A DNA stretch of 20,425 nucleotides, from positions 1 through 20,425 of the forward strand of contig NZ_JAIKXF010000111.1 in NCBI RefSeq assembly GCF_024684275.1, read 5' to 3'. The stretch comes from Ruminococcus sp. (lineage in GTDB: Bacteria > Bacillota_A > Clostridia > Oscillospirales > Ruminococcaceae). Within the stretch, counting starts at the first letter, position 1. Each line of letters opens with the position of its first letter. Below are positions 14,790-20,425 of this stretch, piece by piece. The notes under the pieces are model-generated. The model was not told the origin of the DNA and ran no database searches. It saw only the letters and a list, made by a program, of their open reading frames with translations. The position numbers and the translations under genes were made by a program.

Positions 14790-16280
14790 TTAAGCAAGCG
14801 GATTGATATAACATATTGTAGACGGTTGACCGATAGTATTTCTGATAGTTTCGCATTTCAGATAATACATATCTTCAAGTAAATTTATTGCTTCATTAAA
14901 CGCTTCTTTATTGTGTATACCTTTGCAATTGCGCTTTAGTTCACGTAAAGTTATTTCATTGTATTGACGTTCTTTAATTCTACGCAAAATATACTTAGCG
15001 TTTTTTGTGGTTTCGTCGTCACCTGCTCCGCCGTCAAATGCTTTTAAAGCCATATTTTCAGCCCATAACCCAATTTGTACGGCGTTAATAGCTGTATCAC
15101 CGTTAATAGGTTCATCGGCTGTATGCTCACAAAGATGTAATAAACCGGCTATTTTTAAAACCTTTCCAAAATGCTTGGAAGCATATTCTTTTAATGTATT
15201 GTTTTCAAATATTCCGCCGCTTCGCATTTTACATTGTAACATATCATAATAATCATGTAAGATATTATAGCTTTCTTTATCATGTGTAAGCTTAACAGGT
15301 TTATCGGCTTTGGGGATTCGTAGTAAACGTGTTATTAATTCATCATAAGCCTGTTGTATATTATACGAAATATCCTTGCTTGTAAAGTTCTGATTACCGG
15401 CTTTTCCAATAGGAAACGCAAATAAAAACCTCTGCATTAATCCACGCCCCATAAATTGCGGATTATTCATAGTTCTTAATAGCTGTTGCGGTTGTGTCAT
15501 TATGCCAATTGTAAGATATGGAGCATTAAGCGTTATAGCAGTATCATTATTACGCCTAAATATAGTATGAGATGAACCGTCATAAGCTTTTAAGAATAAG
15601 TTTATATTGCCTTGACCGTTAGTGTAAAGCCCTGATATAACATCAAATACGCTGCCCTCATCGTCCATAACAGCCATACAGCCATTTTGTTTATCCATTT
15701 CAGCCGCCAATGCTTCGGGGGTTGTATCAGAACAGATAAGCCGCATTTCGTGAACAGGTTTAAGCTCACATAGTTCATCTGTAAGCTGTTCGACACGTTC
15801 AAAACTTGTTTTATTCATTGCTGCTTGTTTTTGATGTTCAAGAAATTTACGTTTGCTTTTGTATCTTTCGATTTCTTTTTGATGTAATATATTGTATTGC
15901 TGTTGATATTCTGTGACAGGTTTTATAAGTGCTTTGTATACACCTGATTTTCTTTCACCCGGCTGTGCTATCGTCAGTGTATAAATGTTAATGCTTTCAG
16001 TATGAGCATTTGCAGGATATGAAACAACTGCTTTACCTTGCAAACATAATGATAATACTGATAACATCGGCAATGCTACCATAGAGCTATCAACCTGTAC
16101 AAAGTCACATACAGCTTTCAAGTAATCGGAAAGTGTTTTCGGCAGACTATTAACAGGGAAAGCCTGATATTGTACCTCTTTTTCAAATGGTTCGGGCTGT
16201 TCCCATTCATTTTTTATTATTTCTGCTGTTGATTCTTCTAAAAACTCTGTTTCAGTTTCCGATATATTTTCTGTATTCAT
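14790..16280 (-). CDS. DUF3987 (YfjI-like) helicase/primase-associated ATPase
   Basis: A 496-aa cytoplasmic ATPase of the DUF3987 family, common in the replication modules of satellites and integrative elements. The Walker A region is AQPGERKSG (105-113), followed by a coiled, basic linker (about 125-175). The Walker B is CMAVMDDEG with Asp206/Asp207/Glu208, and the second half is helicase-like (MGRGLMQRFLFAFP near 275-290). The start is ambiguous. AAAGGAGG is 14-15 nt before the ATG at 16280, while an in-frame TTG at 16286 has better spacing and a TTG at 16295 is too close. All choices overlap the primase gene end (stop at 16252), so translation is coupled. Likely role: origin unwinding with the adjacent primase fragment at the array just downstream. 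Confidence 0.87.
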   Translation of the reverse strand: MNTENISETETEFLEESTAEIIKNEWEQPEPFEKEVQYQAFPVNSLPKTLSDYLKAVCDFVQVDSSMVALPMLSVLSLCLQGKAVVSYPANAHTESINIYTLTIAQPGERKSGVYKALIKPVTEYQQQYNILHQKEIERYKSKRKFLEHQKQAAMNKTSFERVEQLTDELCELKPVHEMRLICSDTTPEALAAEMDKQNGCMAVMDDEGSVFDVISGLYTNGQGNINLFLKAYDGSSHTIFRRNNDTAITLNAPYLTIGIMTQPQQLLRTMNNPQFMGRGLMQRFLFAFPIGKAGNQNFTSKDISYNIQQAYDELITRLLRIPKADKPVKLTHDKESYNILHDYYDMLQCKMRSGGIFENNTLKEYASKHFGKVLKIAGLLHLCEHTADEPINGDTAINAVQIGLWAENMALKAFDGGAGDDETTKNAKYILRRIKERQYNEITLRELKRNCKGIHNKEAFNEAINLLEDMYYLKCETIRNTIGQPSTICYINPLA

Positions 16281-16848
16281 CGGCAATTCTTTCAACCTCC
16301 TTTCGGTGATCTATAAAAAATCTTTTCCGGATTTCATCACTGCCGCCAATGAATTTATTACAATAAAAATCTATTATTGGTAATTCATTACAAGCTTTCA
16401 CCCATAATATATATGGTACATCATCGGCGGTTTTCGGTGTAAATTCTTCATACCATAATAATAAGAGCTTATAATAATTATTCAGTACACGAAAAGCCCA
16501 TTTCTGCCAATCCTCGAAATAACTATATATTTGAGACTTGGAAACAGTTTTTTCTTTCGGCTTAATGTCAGTATTTTTGCCAATATTGAGAGAAAGGGCA
16601 AAATCCGTGTTTATCTTCTTTGCTGCTTCAATTGCTGACAGTTCAAACAGCTTCGACACAAAGGTTATAACGTCGCCGCCGATGTGACAGCCAAAGCAAT
16701 AAAAACTTTGATCGTACAGCCTCATAGACGGCGTTTTTTCGTTATGGAACGGACAGCATATATAATCATGCCTATTAGTGTTAAAGCCGTATTCTGCCGC
16801 AATAGAACGCATATCAACACTGTTTTTTAGTTCATCGAATACATTCAT
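16252..16848 (-). CDS. CHC2 zinc-finger primase domain protein
   Basis: A 198-aa protein whose first 80 residues form a DnaG-type CHC2 zinc-binding domain: CPFHNEKTPSMR and CFGCHIGGDVI, with ligands Cys32, His35, Cys51 and Cys54. No TOPRIM catalytic domain follows. The C-terminal part (about 105-198) is helical, Trp/Tyr-rich and unassigned. It is therefore a primase fragment by family standards, possibly acting as the DNA-binding partner of a host primase or of the DUF3987 protein. The ATG overlaps the previous stop as ATGA, and its own 3' end overlaps the DUF3987 start, so it belongs to a tightly coupled replication operon. Confidence 0.88.
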   Translation of the reverse strand: MNVFDELKNSVDMRSIAAEYGFNTNRHDYICCPFHNEKTPSMRLYDQSFYCFGCHIGGDVITFVSKLFELSAIEAAKKINTDFALSLNIGKNTDIKPKEKTVSKSQIYSYFEDWQKWAFRVLNNYYKLLLLWYEEFTPKTADDVPYILWVKACNELPIIDFYCNKFIGGSDEIRKRFFIDHRKEVERIADEYRKYIGN

Positions 16849-17150
16849 TTTTTATACTTCTTCAAATAAGCCTCGGCAGGTAATAAAGATTCGATTATAC
16901 TATTAATAACCTTTTTAGCCGTTCTTACATATTCAATTATTTCTTCAATTGTTTCGGGAATAAAATAACCGCCGTTTCTGCCGCCAAAGCCGCAAATAAT
17001 AACGCCTTTTAGCCTTGCAGCTCTGATACACCTTTGTATATCACGTCTATCAAGGTGTAATAATGTTTGAAATTCTCGGTTTGATATAGCATTATTTTTG
17101 CCATGTGGGATATAATCCAGAATATTGAAAGGCTTTTTTGTATTCTTCAT
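16845..17150 (-). CDS. Winged-helix-like replication-module protein
   Basis: A 101-aa protein with a DNA-binding look: NILDYIPHGKNNAISNREFQTLLHLDRRDIQRCIRAARLKGVIICG, then a GGYFIP beta-wing and a helical tail (EEIIEYVRTAKKVINSIIESLLP). Similar small proteins sit before primase or replication genes in Firmicutes phages. The exact role (initiator helper or regulator) is unknown. GAGGGG precedes the ATG, and both ends overlap neighbouring genes by 4 nt (ATGA). Confidence 0.8.
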   Translation of the reverse strand: MKNTKKPFNILDYIPHGKNNAISNREFQTLLHLDRRDIQRCIRAARLKGVIICGFGGRNGGYFIPETIEEIIEYVRTAKKVINSIIESLLPAEAYLKKYKK

Positions 17151-17416
17151 ATATTAACCCCTCTTATTTTGGCAGGTATTGGCTGAATACCCCTGTCAGT
17201 AAATTCAGTTTTTTCGGTTAGTGTTGCATTATTGAAGTAATCAATAACACTTTGCTGATTTATCAGGATTTTATTGCCGGCACGAATAGCCTTGACTTTT
17301 CCTGTCAATGCAAGCTGCCGCGCATGATGTACAGCTATTCCGAAATGTACAGCGGTTTCTTTTACTCCGCGCATATCAGGTATATTATCGCTGTATGTTA
17401 TGTTATTATCATTCAT
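17147..17416 (-). CDS. Excisionase-like helix-turn-helix protein
   Basis: An 89-aa protein with a MerR/excisionase-type HTH_17 fold: MRGVKETAVHFGIAVHHARQLALTGKVKAIRAGNKILINQQSVIDYFN (about 14-62). Such proteins bend attachment-site DNA to direct excision (Xis) or activate transcription. A GCGAGGT ribosome site precedes the ATG. As the second gene of the leftward operon, facing away from the integrase, it is the best candidate for the recombination directionality factor. It overlaps the next gene by 4 nt. A probable antisense RNA promoter lies just upstream of its start on the opposite strand. Confidence 0.83.
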   Translation of the reverse strand: MNDNNITYSDNIPDMRGVKETAVHFGIAVHHARQLALTGKVKAIRAGNKILINQQSVIDYFNNATLTEKTEFTDRGIQPIPAKIRGVNI

Positions 17417-17434
17417 TTTAATAACCTCGCTTTC

Positions 17435-17463
17435 TTGACCTACTCCGCAAACTATGTTATAAT
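17435..17463 (+). promoter_or_regulatory. Promoter of an antisense small RNA
   Basis: TTGACC (17435-17440), exactly 17 nt, TATAAT (17458-17463) on the plus strand, in the gap between two minus-strand genes. No plus-strand gene follows, only a terminator. Confidence 0.7.
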
Positions 17464-17469
17464 TGGAGC

Positions 17470-17550
17470 AGGCAGATATAATATTTGTGGTGAATAGGAT
17501 ATGTGCTTAACGTCTTACCGCTTCGGCGGCAGGACGTTTTTTTTATTTTT
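17470..17550 (+). ncRNA. Candidate ~80-nt small RNA antisense to the leftward operon
   Basis: It starts about 7 nt after a near-consensus promoter and ends in a strong terminator (17509-17550). No open frame of credible length or ribosome site lies within it. It is complementary to the leftward mRNA in the gap before the excisionase-like gene and to the last codons of the 62-aa regulator gene. It may control the replication/excision operon, as antisense or immunity RNAs do in plasmids and satellites; that is inference. Confidence 0.6.
17509..17550 (+). terminator. UUCG-loop terminator of the small RNA
   Basis: The stem is AACGTC/GACGTT (17509-17514 with 17533-17538) plus CCGC/GCGG (17518-17521 with 17526-17529), with a 3-nt internal loop, a TTCG tetraloop, then eight Ts and a further T-rich tract. 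The minus strand has no T-run after the hairpin, so it works only rightward. Confidence 0.85.
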
Positions 17551-17731
17551 CTTGCTGTTCTGCAAGTTTTGTGATGATACGGCAAAAATCTGCTTTTTCA
17601 TCTTTTGAAAGTTCAAAGCGTAACCTGCGAAATACTGTGTTTTCGTGAACACCCATAACGGCGGCAACAGCATAAACAGGTATGTGCTTTTCTTTCATTA
17701 AGTTTCTGATCTCAGGATTTGCAAGTTTCAT
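17543..17731 (-). CDS. Small helix-turn-helix regulator, first gene of the leftward operon
   Basis: A 62-aa DNA-binding protein: NLMKEKHIPVYAVAAVMGVHENTVFRRLRFELSKDEKADFCRIITKLAE. The helix-turn-helix is at about 17-40 and a type of Firmicutes mobile-element regulator with the same RxLRxELSxxEK phrase is common. AAGGAGTG lies 6 nt before the ATG. By position it corresponds to the early activator/regulator opposite the repressor in SaPI-like elements. Its stop codon lies in the T-run region of the antisense small RNA. Confidence 0.82.
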   Translation of the reverse strand: MKLANPEIRNLMKEKHIPVYAVAAVMGVHENTVFRRLRFELSKDEKADFCRIITKLAEQQEK

Positions 17732-17765
17732 ATTAACACTCCTTAAAATTATTTTGTGGTGGTAG

Positions 17766-17794
17766 TTGACAAATGATAATTGATGTGATATTAT
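17766..17794 (+). promoter_or_regulatory. Rightward promoter of repressor and integrase
   Basis: TTGACA (17766-17771), a 17-nt spacer and TATTAT (17789-17794). The expected start at about 17801 falls inside operator site 1. The leader to the repressor is about 127 nt and holds operators 2-4. Confidence 0.8.
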
Positions 17795-17796
17795 TA

Positions 17797-17910
17797 TTGT
17801 AGAACCACAACCACAATTTCTACATTAATCATATCACCGTTAAATTTAACTGTCAATATGTTTAAGTAAAGTGTAGAAATAATGAAGAATTATAGTAACC
17901 AATTCTACAA
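17797..17910. promoter_or_regulatory. Four operator copies (TTGTAGAA) in the lysogeny-type switch
   Basis: TTGTAGAA at 17797-17804, TTTCTACA at 17817-17824, TGTAGAAA at 17872-17879 and TTCTACAA at 17903-17910. Copies 1-2 and 3-4 form two inverted pairs with centres about 20 and 31 bp apart, i.e. about two and three helical turns. Sites 1 and 2 cover the predicted starts of the rightward and leftward promoters. Probable repressor binding sites. Confidence 0.7.
17828..17856 (-). promoter_or_regulatory. Leftward promoter of the replication operon
   Basis: On the minus strand TTGACA (17856-17851), a 17-nt spacer and TATGAT (17833-17828). The predicted start near 17821 lies in operator site 2. 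It faces the rightward promoter, so the two transcripts overlap. Confidence 0.82.
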
Positions 17911-17927
17911 TAATAGGAGCTGATATA

Positions 17928-18560
17928 ATGGCAAACAAACCACAGGTAAGTTTAAAGTTTATAAAAGGATATGGAAATAACTTTAAGAAACTACGTGAAG
18001 ATAAACAATTAACGCAAATACAGTTATCTAAATTGATTTTTGTTTCTGATAAGTCAATATCTCTTATTGAAAAGGAACAAAGAGAACCTACAATTGAACA
18101 GATAAATATTTATAGCGAATATTTTAAAGCTTCTTTAGACTACCTTACAGGCAGAACAACAATAGTCAATCCAACTTCTCAAATAATAAGTAATTTTACA
18201 GGGCTTTCAGATGATTCAATTTTACAAATAGAACGTACAAAAAATGATAGCGAAACTTCAATAAAAATACTAAATGAAATTATATGTAATGAAAACTTTG
18301 AATACATTATTTTTCTATTAAAAGAGCTGTATCAGCTTCATAAAAATGCATTAGACCTTAATTCACCCGAATATATAGATTCTGCCAAAGAATGTGAAGC
18401 TTTCCAAAAAGAGCATGAAGAATTTTTCAAAAAGTATCCGTGTAGTTTCCGTTTTCAATCTATATTTACAGAAGAAATAAACATCACAAATCAAATTGAT
18501 TACAATGCAAAAGAGCTTATAAAGAAGCTAATACAACTTGTTTATGATGATAAAAGCTAA
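17928..18560 (+). CDS. XRE-family repressor (Stl/CI-like)
   Basis: A 210-aa protein with an N-terminal HTH_3/XRE DNA-binding domain (about 12-66: [49 protein letters not shown]). It is followed by a 140-aa helical, acidic C-terminal part of unknown fold. There is no Ser/Lys LexA-type autoprotease motif, so RecA-driven self-cleavage is not expected. Induction could come from a helper-phage protein binding the C-terminal part, as with SaPI Stl; this is inference. AGGAG lies 8 nt before the ATG. It is followed by the integrase in the same direction and faces the leftward regulator across the operator region. Confidence 0.88.
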   Translation: MANKPQVSLKFIKGYGNNFKKLREDKQLTQIQLSKLIFVSDKSISLIEKEQREPTIEQINIYSEYFKASLDYLTGRTTIVNPTSQIISNFTGLSDDSILQIERTKNDSETSIKILNEIICNENFEYIIFLLKELYQLHKNALDLNSPEYIDSAKECEAFQKEHEEFFKKYPCSFRFQSIFTEEINITNQIDYNAKELIKKLIQLVYDDKS

Positions 18561-18577
18561 TAAAAGGGGGCTTTAAT

Positions 18578-19837
18578 ATGGCTGATATAAAAGAAAATCG
18601 TAACGCAGACGGAAAGTTAATATCGTTTAGAATCCGTGTAGGTGACGGATACGGCATTGACGGCAAACAACGCCGTAAAACTATGACTTGGAAAGTTCCT
18701 CACGGTATGACCGATAAGCAAGCTATAAAAGCCGCGCAAACTGCCGCCATTGAATTTGAAGAACAGGTAAAAAACGGGCTTGCAGGTTCACAAAGAGGCT
18801 TGAAGTTATGCGACTTTATACCGATGTATCTTGAAGTAAAAAAGGGCTCATTGTCTCCACGAATCCACGCAGAATATGAACGATCAATCAATGATTTTAT
18901 TTTACCTGCTTTAGGGCATTTCAAGCTTTCAGAGCTTAGACCTACTCACATTCAAGAATTTGTCAATCAGCTTCAAAATGTACCCAAACGCAGACGAACA
19001 GGCGAAATTGACGGCGACGGCAATAATAGATTAGCACCTGCGACAATTCGTCGCCGTTTAACTATTCTTCAAAGTATCCTTGCAACAGCGGTCAAACTCG
19101 ACATTATATATGATAATCCTGCTGATTCAAAAAGACTCACACTCCCAAAAGTTCCTACACCTAAAATTGAGATATTCACAAAACAGGAAATGGAAACAAT
19201 GTTATCTTGTCTTGACGATGAAAGCTTACAGTTTAAAACGCTTATTTGGATTGCAGTTTGTAGCGGCTGCCGTGCAGGTGAAATAACAGGTTTGAAGTTC
19301 TCGGACTTTGATTATGATAACTGTCAAATGACCGTTGAACGATCTATATACAAGCTTAAAAATCAGCCGATAGCAGTTAAACCGCCGAAAGACTACGAAA
19401 CACGGACAATAAAGCTGCCGAAAGAAGTTATAGACCTTGTTAAGCTCTTACAAGTAGAGAAACGCCGCGAACAATTTACACTTGGTACTGCTTGGAAAGG
19501 TGATAACTGGCTGTTCACACAAATTGACGGTTCTGTTATGCACCCTCACACAGCAGGCTCACAATTCAATAATTTTCTTAAAAAGCATGATCTGCCACAT
19601 AAAAAATTTCATAGTCTCCGCCATAGCTCCGCAACGTTCCTATTATTCGGCGGCTTGGATATTAAAGCAGTTCAAAACAGGCTCGGTCACGCTGATATAT
19701 CAACTACACAAAAGTATCTGCACGTAGTTCAAGAGGCAGACGAACAGGCAGCAAATATATTACAAGGAATGTTTATAACACACAAAAAGAACTCAGACGA
19801 ACAGACAGAAGAAAACAATAAACAGCATATCGGATAA
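18578..19837 (+). CDS. Tyrosine site-specific integrase
   Basis: A 419-aa phage-type integrase that should recombine the element at the tRNA-Thr site. The N-terminal arm-binding region is at about 1-60, the SAM-like core-binding domain at about 65-175 ([25 protein letters not shown]), and the catalytic domain after that. Arg232 (CSGCRAGE), His345 and Arg348 (FHSLRH), His371 (RLGHAD) and the nucleophile Tyr380 (TTQKYLHV) are all present, so it looks active. AAAAGGGGG precedes the ATG 17 nt after the repressor stop, so both are probably on one transcript. Its gene ends about 240 bp from attR, with a terminator right after. Confidence 0.96.
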   Translation: MADIKENRNADGKLISFRIRVGDGYGIDGKQRRKTMTWKVPHGMTDKQAIKAAQTAAIEFEEQVKNGLAGSQRGLKLCDFIPMYLEVKKGSLSPRIHAEYERSINDFILPALGHFKLSELRPTHIQEFVNQLQNVPKRRRTGEIDGDGNNRLAPATIRRRLTILQSILATAVKLDIIYDNPADSKRLTLPKVPTPKIEIFTKQEMETMLSCLDDESLQFKTLIWIAVCSGCRAGEITGLKFSDFDYDNCQMTVERSIYKLKNQPIAVKPPKDYETRTIKLPKEVIDLVKLLQVEKRREQFTLGTAWKGDNWLFTQIDGSVMHPHTAGSQFNNFLKKHDLPHKKFHSLRHSSATFLLFGGLDIKAVQNRLGHADISTTQKYLHVVQEADEQAANILQGMFITHKKNSDEQTEENNKQHIG

Positions 19838-19840
19838 TAC

Positions 19841-19877
19841 AAAAGAGGCTCTTCGTTCTTGGAAAGCCTCTTTTATT
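19841..19877 (+). terminator. Terminator of the repressor-integrase transcript
   Basis: A 10-bp stem AAAAGAGGCT/AGCCTCTTTT (19841-19850 with 19865-19874) ending in Ts, just after the integrase stop. Confidence 0.87.
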
Positions 19878-19884
19878 ATAAATC

Positions 19885-19959
19885 TGTCCTTATTATTTTT
19901 ATATTTGCCTATATAGCGTTGAAAACAGGTGAAAAAAGTGTCCTTATTCTGTCCTTATT
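19885..19959 (+). repeat. Right arm-type repeats TGTCCTTATT
   Basis: Exact copies at 19885-19894, 19939-19948 and 19950-19959. The last two are 11 bp apart, as in the left pair at 13348, and in the same orientation. The pair ends 115 bp before the attR core. A second element, AAAACAGGTKAAAA, occurs at 19922-19935 and 19966-19979. Probable integrase arm or excisionase sites. Nothing else is seen in 19960-20074. Confidence 0.7.
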
Positions 19960-20074
19960 GCTGTAAAAACAGGTTAAAATCTACTAAAAACCATTTGTTG
20001 ACAATGGCTTAAATACCTCTATATATAGCCAAATACAAGAAGTTGCAAAAATCTGTTAAAAGCTTTAATTTTCA

Positions 20075-20119
20075 TTGGTAAGGCGTAGGTCGTCGGTTCA
20101 AGTCCGATCATCAGCTCCA
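20075..20119 (+). repeat. attR: displaced 3' end of tRNA-Thr
   Basis: Exact 45-bp copy of 13233-13277. It lacks the 5' half of the tRNA and has no promoter, so it is a remnant of the original gene. The crossover lies within this block. Confidence 0.95.
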
Positions 20120-20141
20120 GCGGGGAGCCCCCGCAGGCAAG

Positions 20142-20177
20142 TTTGCGTCTCAGTAAAGCTGGGGCGCAAATTTTTTT
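20142..20177 (+). terminator. Original tRNA-Thr terminator, now orphaned
   Basis: A 12-bp stem with two G-U pairs (20142-20153 with 20159-20170), a TAAAG-type 5-nt loop, then seven Ts (20171-20177), 23 nt after attR. In the uninterrupted chromosome it would end tRNA-Thr. Confidence 0.85.
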
Positions 20178-20218
20178 CCGCACATGAAGCGATATCAATA
20201 TTGTAACACATACACAGA

Positions 20219-20249
20219 CACGGTTCAGATCTTTGAACCGTGTTTTTTT
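20219..20249 (+). terminator. Second hairpin terminator downstream of attR
   Basis: A 9-bp stem CACGGTTCA/TGAACCGTG (20219-20227 with 20234-20242) followed by seven Ts. Confidence 0.75.
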
Positions 20250-20260
20250 AATAATACGAA

Positions 20261-20291
20261 AAGGGCGCACAATGTGAGCCCTTAATTTTTT
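20261..20291 (+). terminator. Third terminator-like hairpin
   Basis: The stem is AAGGGC/GCCCTT (20261-20266 with 20278-20283) with inner CAC/GTG, followed by AATTTTTT. No gene lies between this and the preceding terminator. Confidence 0.55.
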
Positions 20292-20333
20292 AGAACCTGT
20301 CCACATAGGGTGAATGTACGGATTATCAGGCAT

Positions 20334-20413
20334 AATTTTGTCGGTGACAAGGCAAAAATCCGCCGACGGGCTGTCGCCCTTCAAGGATTTTTAACGCAGT
20401 CACCGGCAAAATT
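20334..20413. repeat. 80-nt interrupted palindrome, possible interspersed repeat
   Basis: The outer arms of 15 bp (20334-20348 with 20399-20413) match except for one base. Inner arms AAAAATCC/GGATTTTT (20354-20361 with 20385-20392) and a GGGC/GCCC tip (20368-20371 with 20376-20379) complete a three-tier hairpin. No transposase is nearby. It looks like a REP/MITE-type repeat or a structured RNA. 20120-20425 holds no supported gene. Confidence 0.55.
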
Positions 20414-20425
20414 TGACGAAAAGAC

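Larger units (their letters stand above)
13233..20119. mobile_element. Integrated tRNA-Thr element, PICI-like phage satellite
   Basis: The element runs between two copies of a 45-bp repeat (about 6.84 kb from one repeat start to the other). It encodes a tyrosine integrase and repressor reading right. Reading left is an operon of HTH regulator, excisionase-like HTH, winged-helix protein, CHC2 primase fragment, DUF3987 ATPase, an iteron-like array and small phage-type proteins. It has no capsid, tail, lysis, relaxase or mating genes. The order integrase-repressor/divergent-regulator-xis-primase-helicase-origin-terminase-like is the SaPI/PICI plan. It is shorter than the best-known members. Base composition is clearly more A+T rich than the flanking chromosome. 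The integrated-element call is firm; the satellite class is inference. Confidence 0.9.

Noticed and set aside
17928..18560. LexA/CI-type self-cleaving repressor
   Set aside because: No Ala-Gly cleavage site or Ser/Lys peptidase motif is seen in the C-terminal part.
18578..19837. Conjugative transposon (Tn916-like) integrase
   Set aside because: No relaxase, coupling protein or mating genes lie in the element, and insertion is in a tRNA with a 45-bp core, unlike Tn916 target choice.
20019..20384. Minus-strand open frame across attR
   Set aside because: It runs antisense through the tRNA remnant, two terminators and the palindrome, has no convincing ribosome site, and has a composition unlike a protein.

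Overview
The window looks like the chromosome of a Gram-positive anaerobe of the Ruminococcus type (Oscillospiraceae). The grounds are strong AGGAGG-type ribosome sites, TTGACA/TATAAT promoters, a dockerin-bearing secreted protein, and a polyphosphate-polymerase-domain/DUF4956/CotH trio. No rRNA or species marker is present, so the genus is an inference.

Left part (1-13200), chromosomal. A histidine kinase and an OmpR-type response regulator (minus strand, 7-nt overlap) diverge from a three-gene plus-strand operon encoding a VTC-like polyphosphate polymerase domain, a DUF4956 membrane protein and a CotH-family kinase-like surface protein. Convergent to this operon is a minus-strand pair: an ECF sigma factor whose 3' end overlaps a membrane protein with EF-hand/dockerin repeats. 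That second ORF contains a perfect internal Shine-Dalgarno site, an in-frame ATG and a second signal peptide, so it may make two products. A divergent region of about 400 bp leads to a plus-strand seven-helix HD-GYP protein with a large unassigned C-terminal half. Then come a convergent PfkB-family (1-phosphofructokinase type) gene, a minus-strand tRNA-Leu(GAG) and a plus-strand tRNA-Thr(GGT).

Right part (13233-20119), an integrated element of about 6.84 kb. It is bounded by a 45-bp direct repeat: the 3' part of tRNA-Thr from the anticodon loop to CCA, and a second copy at 20075-20119. The element is visibly more A+T rich than its flanks. Its layout is that of a phage satellite of the PICI/SaPI kind. 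A repressor and a tyrosine integrase face right. A long leftward operon faces away from them: small HTH protein, excisionase-like HTH, winged-helix-like protein, primase zinc-finger protein, DUF3987 helicase-like ATPase, an iteron-like array, a phage-type small protein, a weak terminase-small-subunit-like protein and an orphan. There are no capsid, tail or conjugation genes. The two face-to-face promoters of the switch carry four copies of a TTGTAGAA-type operator. A perfect-looking promoter plus a UUCG terminator define a probable 80-nt RNA antisense to the leftward operon. Short direct repeats lie about 115 bp inside each end, as expected of integrase arm sites.

Far right (20120-20425), chromosome again. 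The original tRNA-Thr terminator, now separated from its gene by the insertion, is followed by two more terminator hairpins and an 80-nt interrupted palindrome. No gene is seen there.
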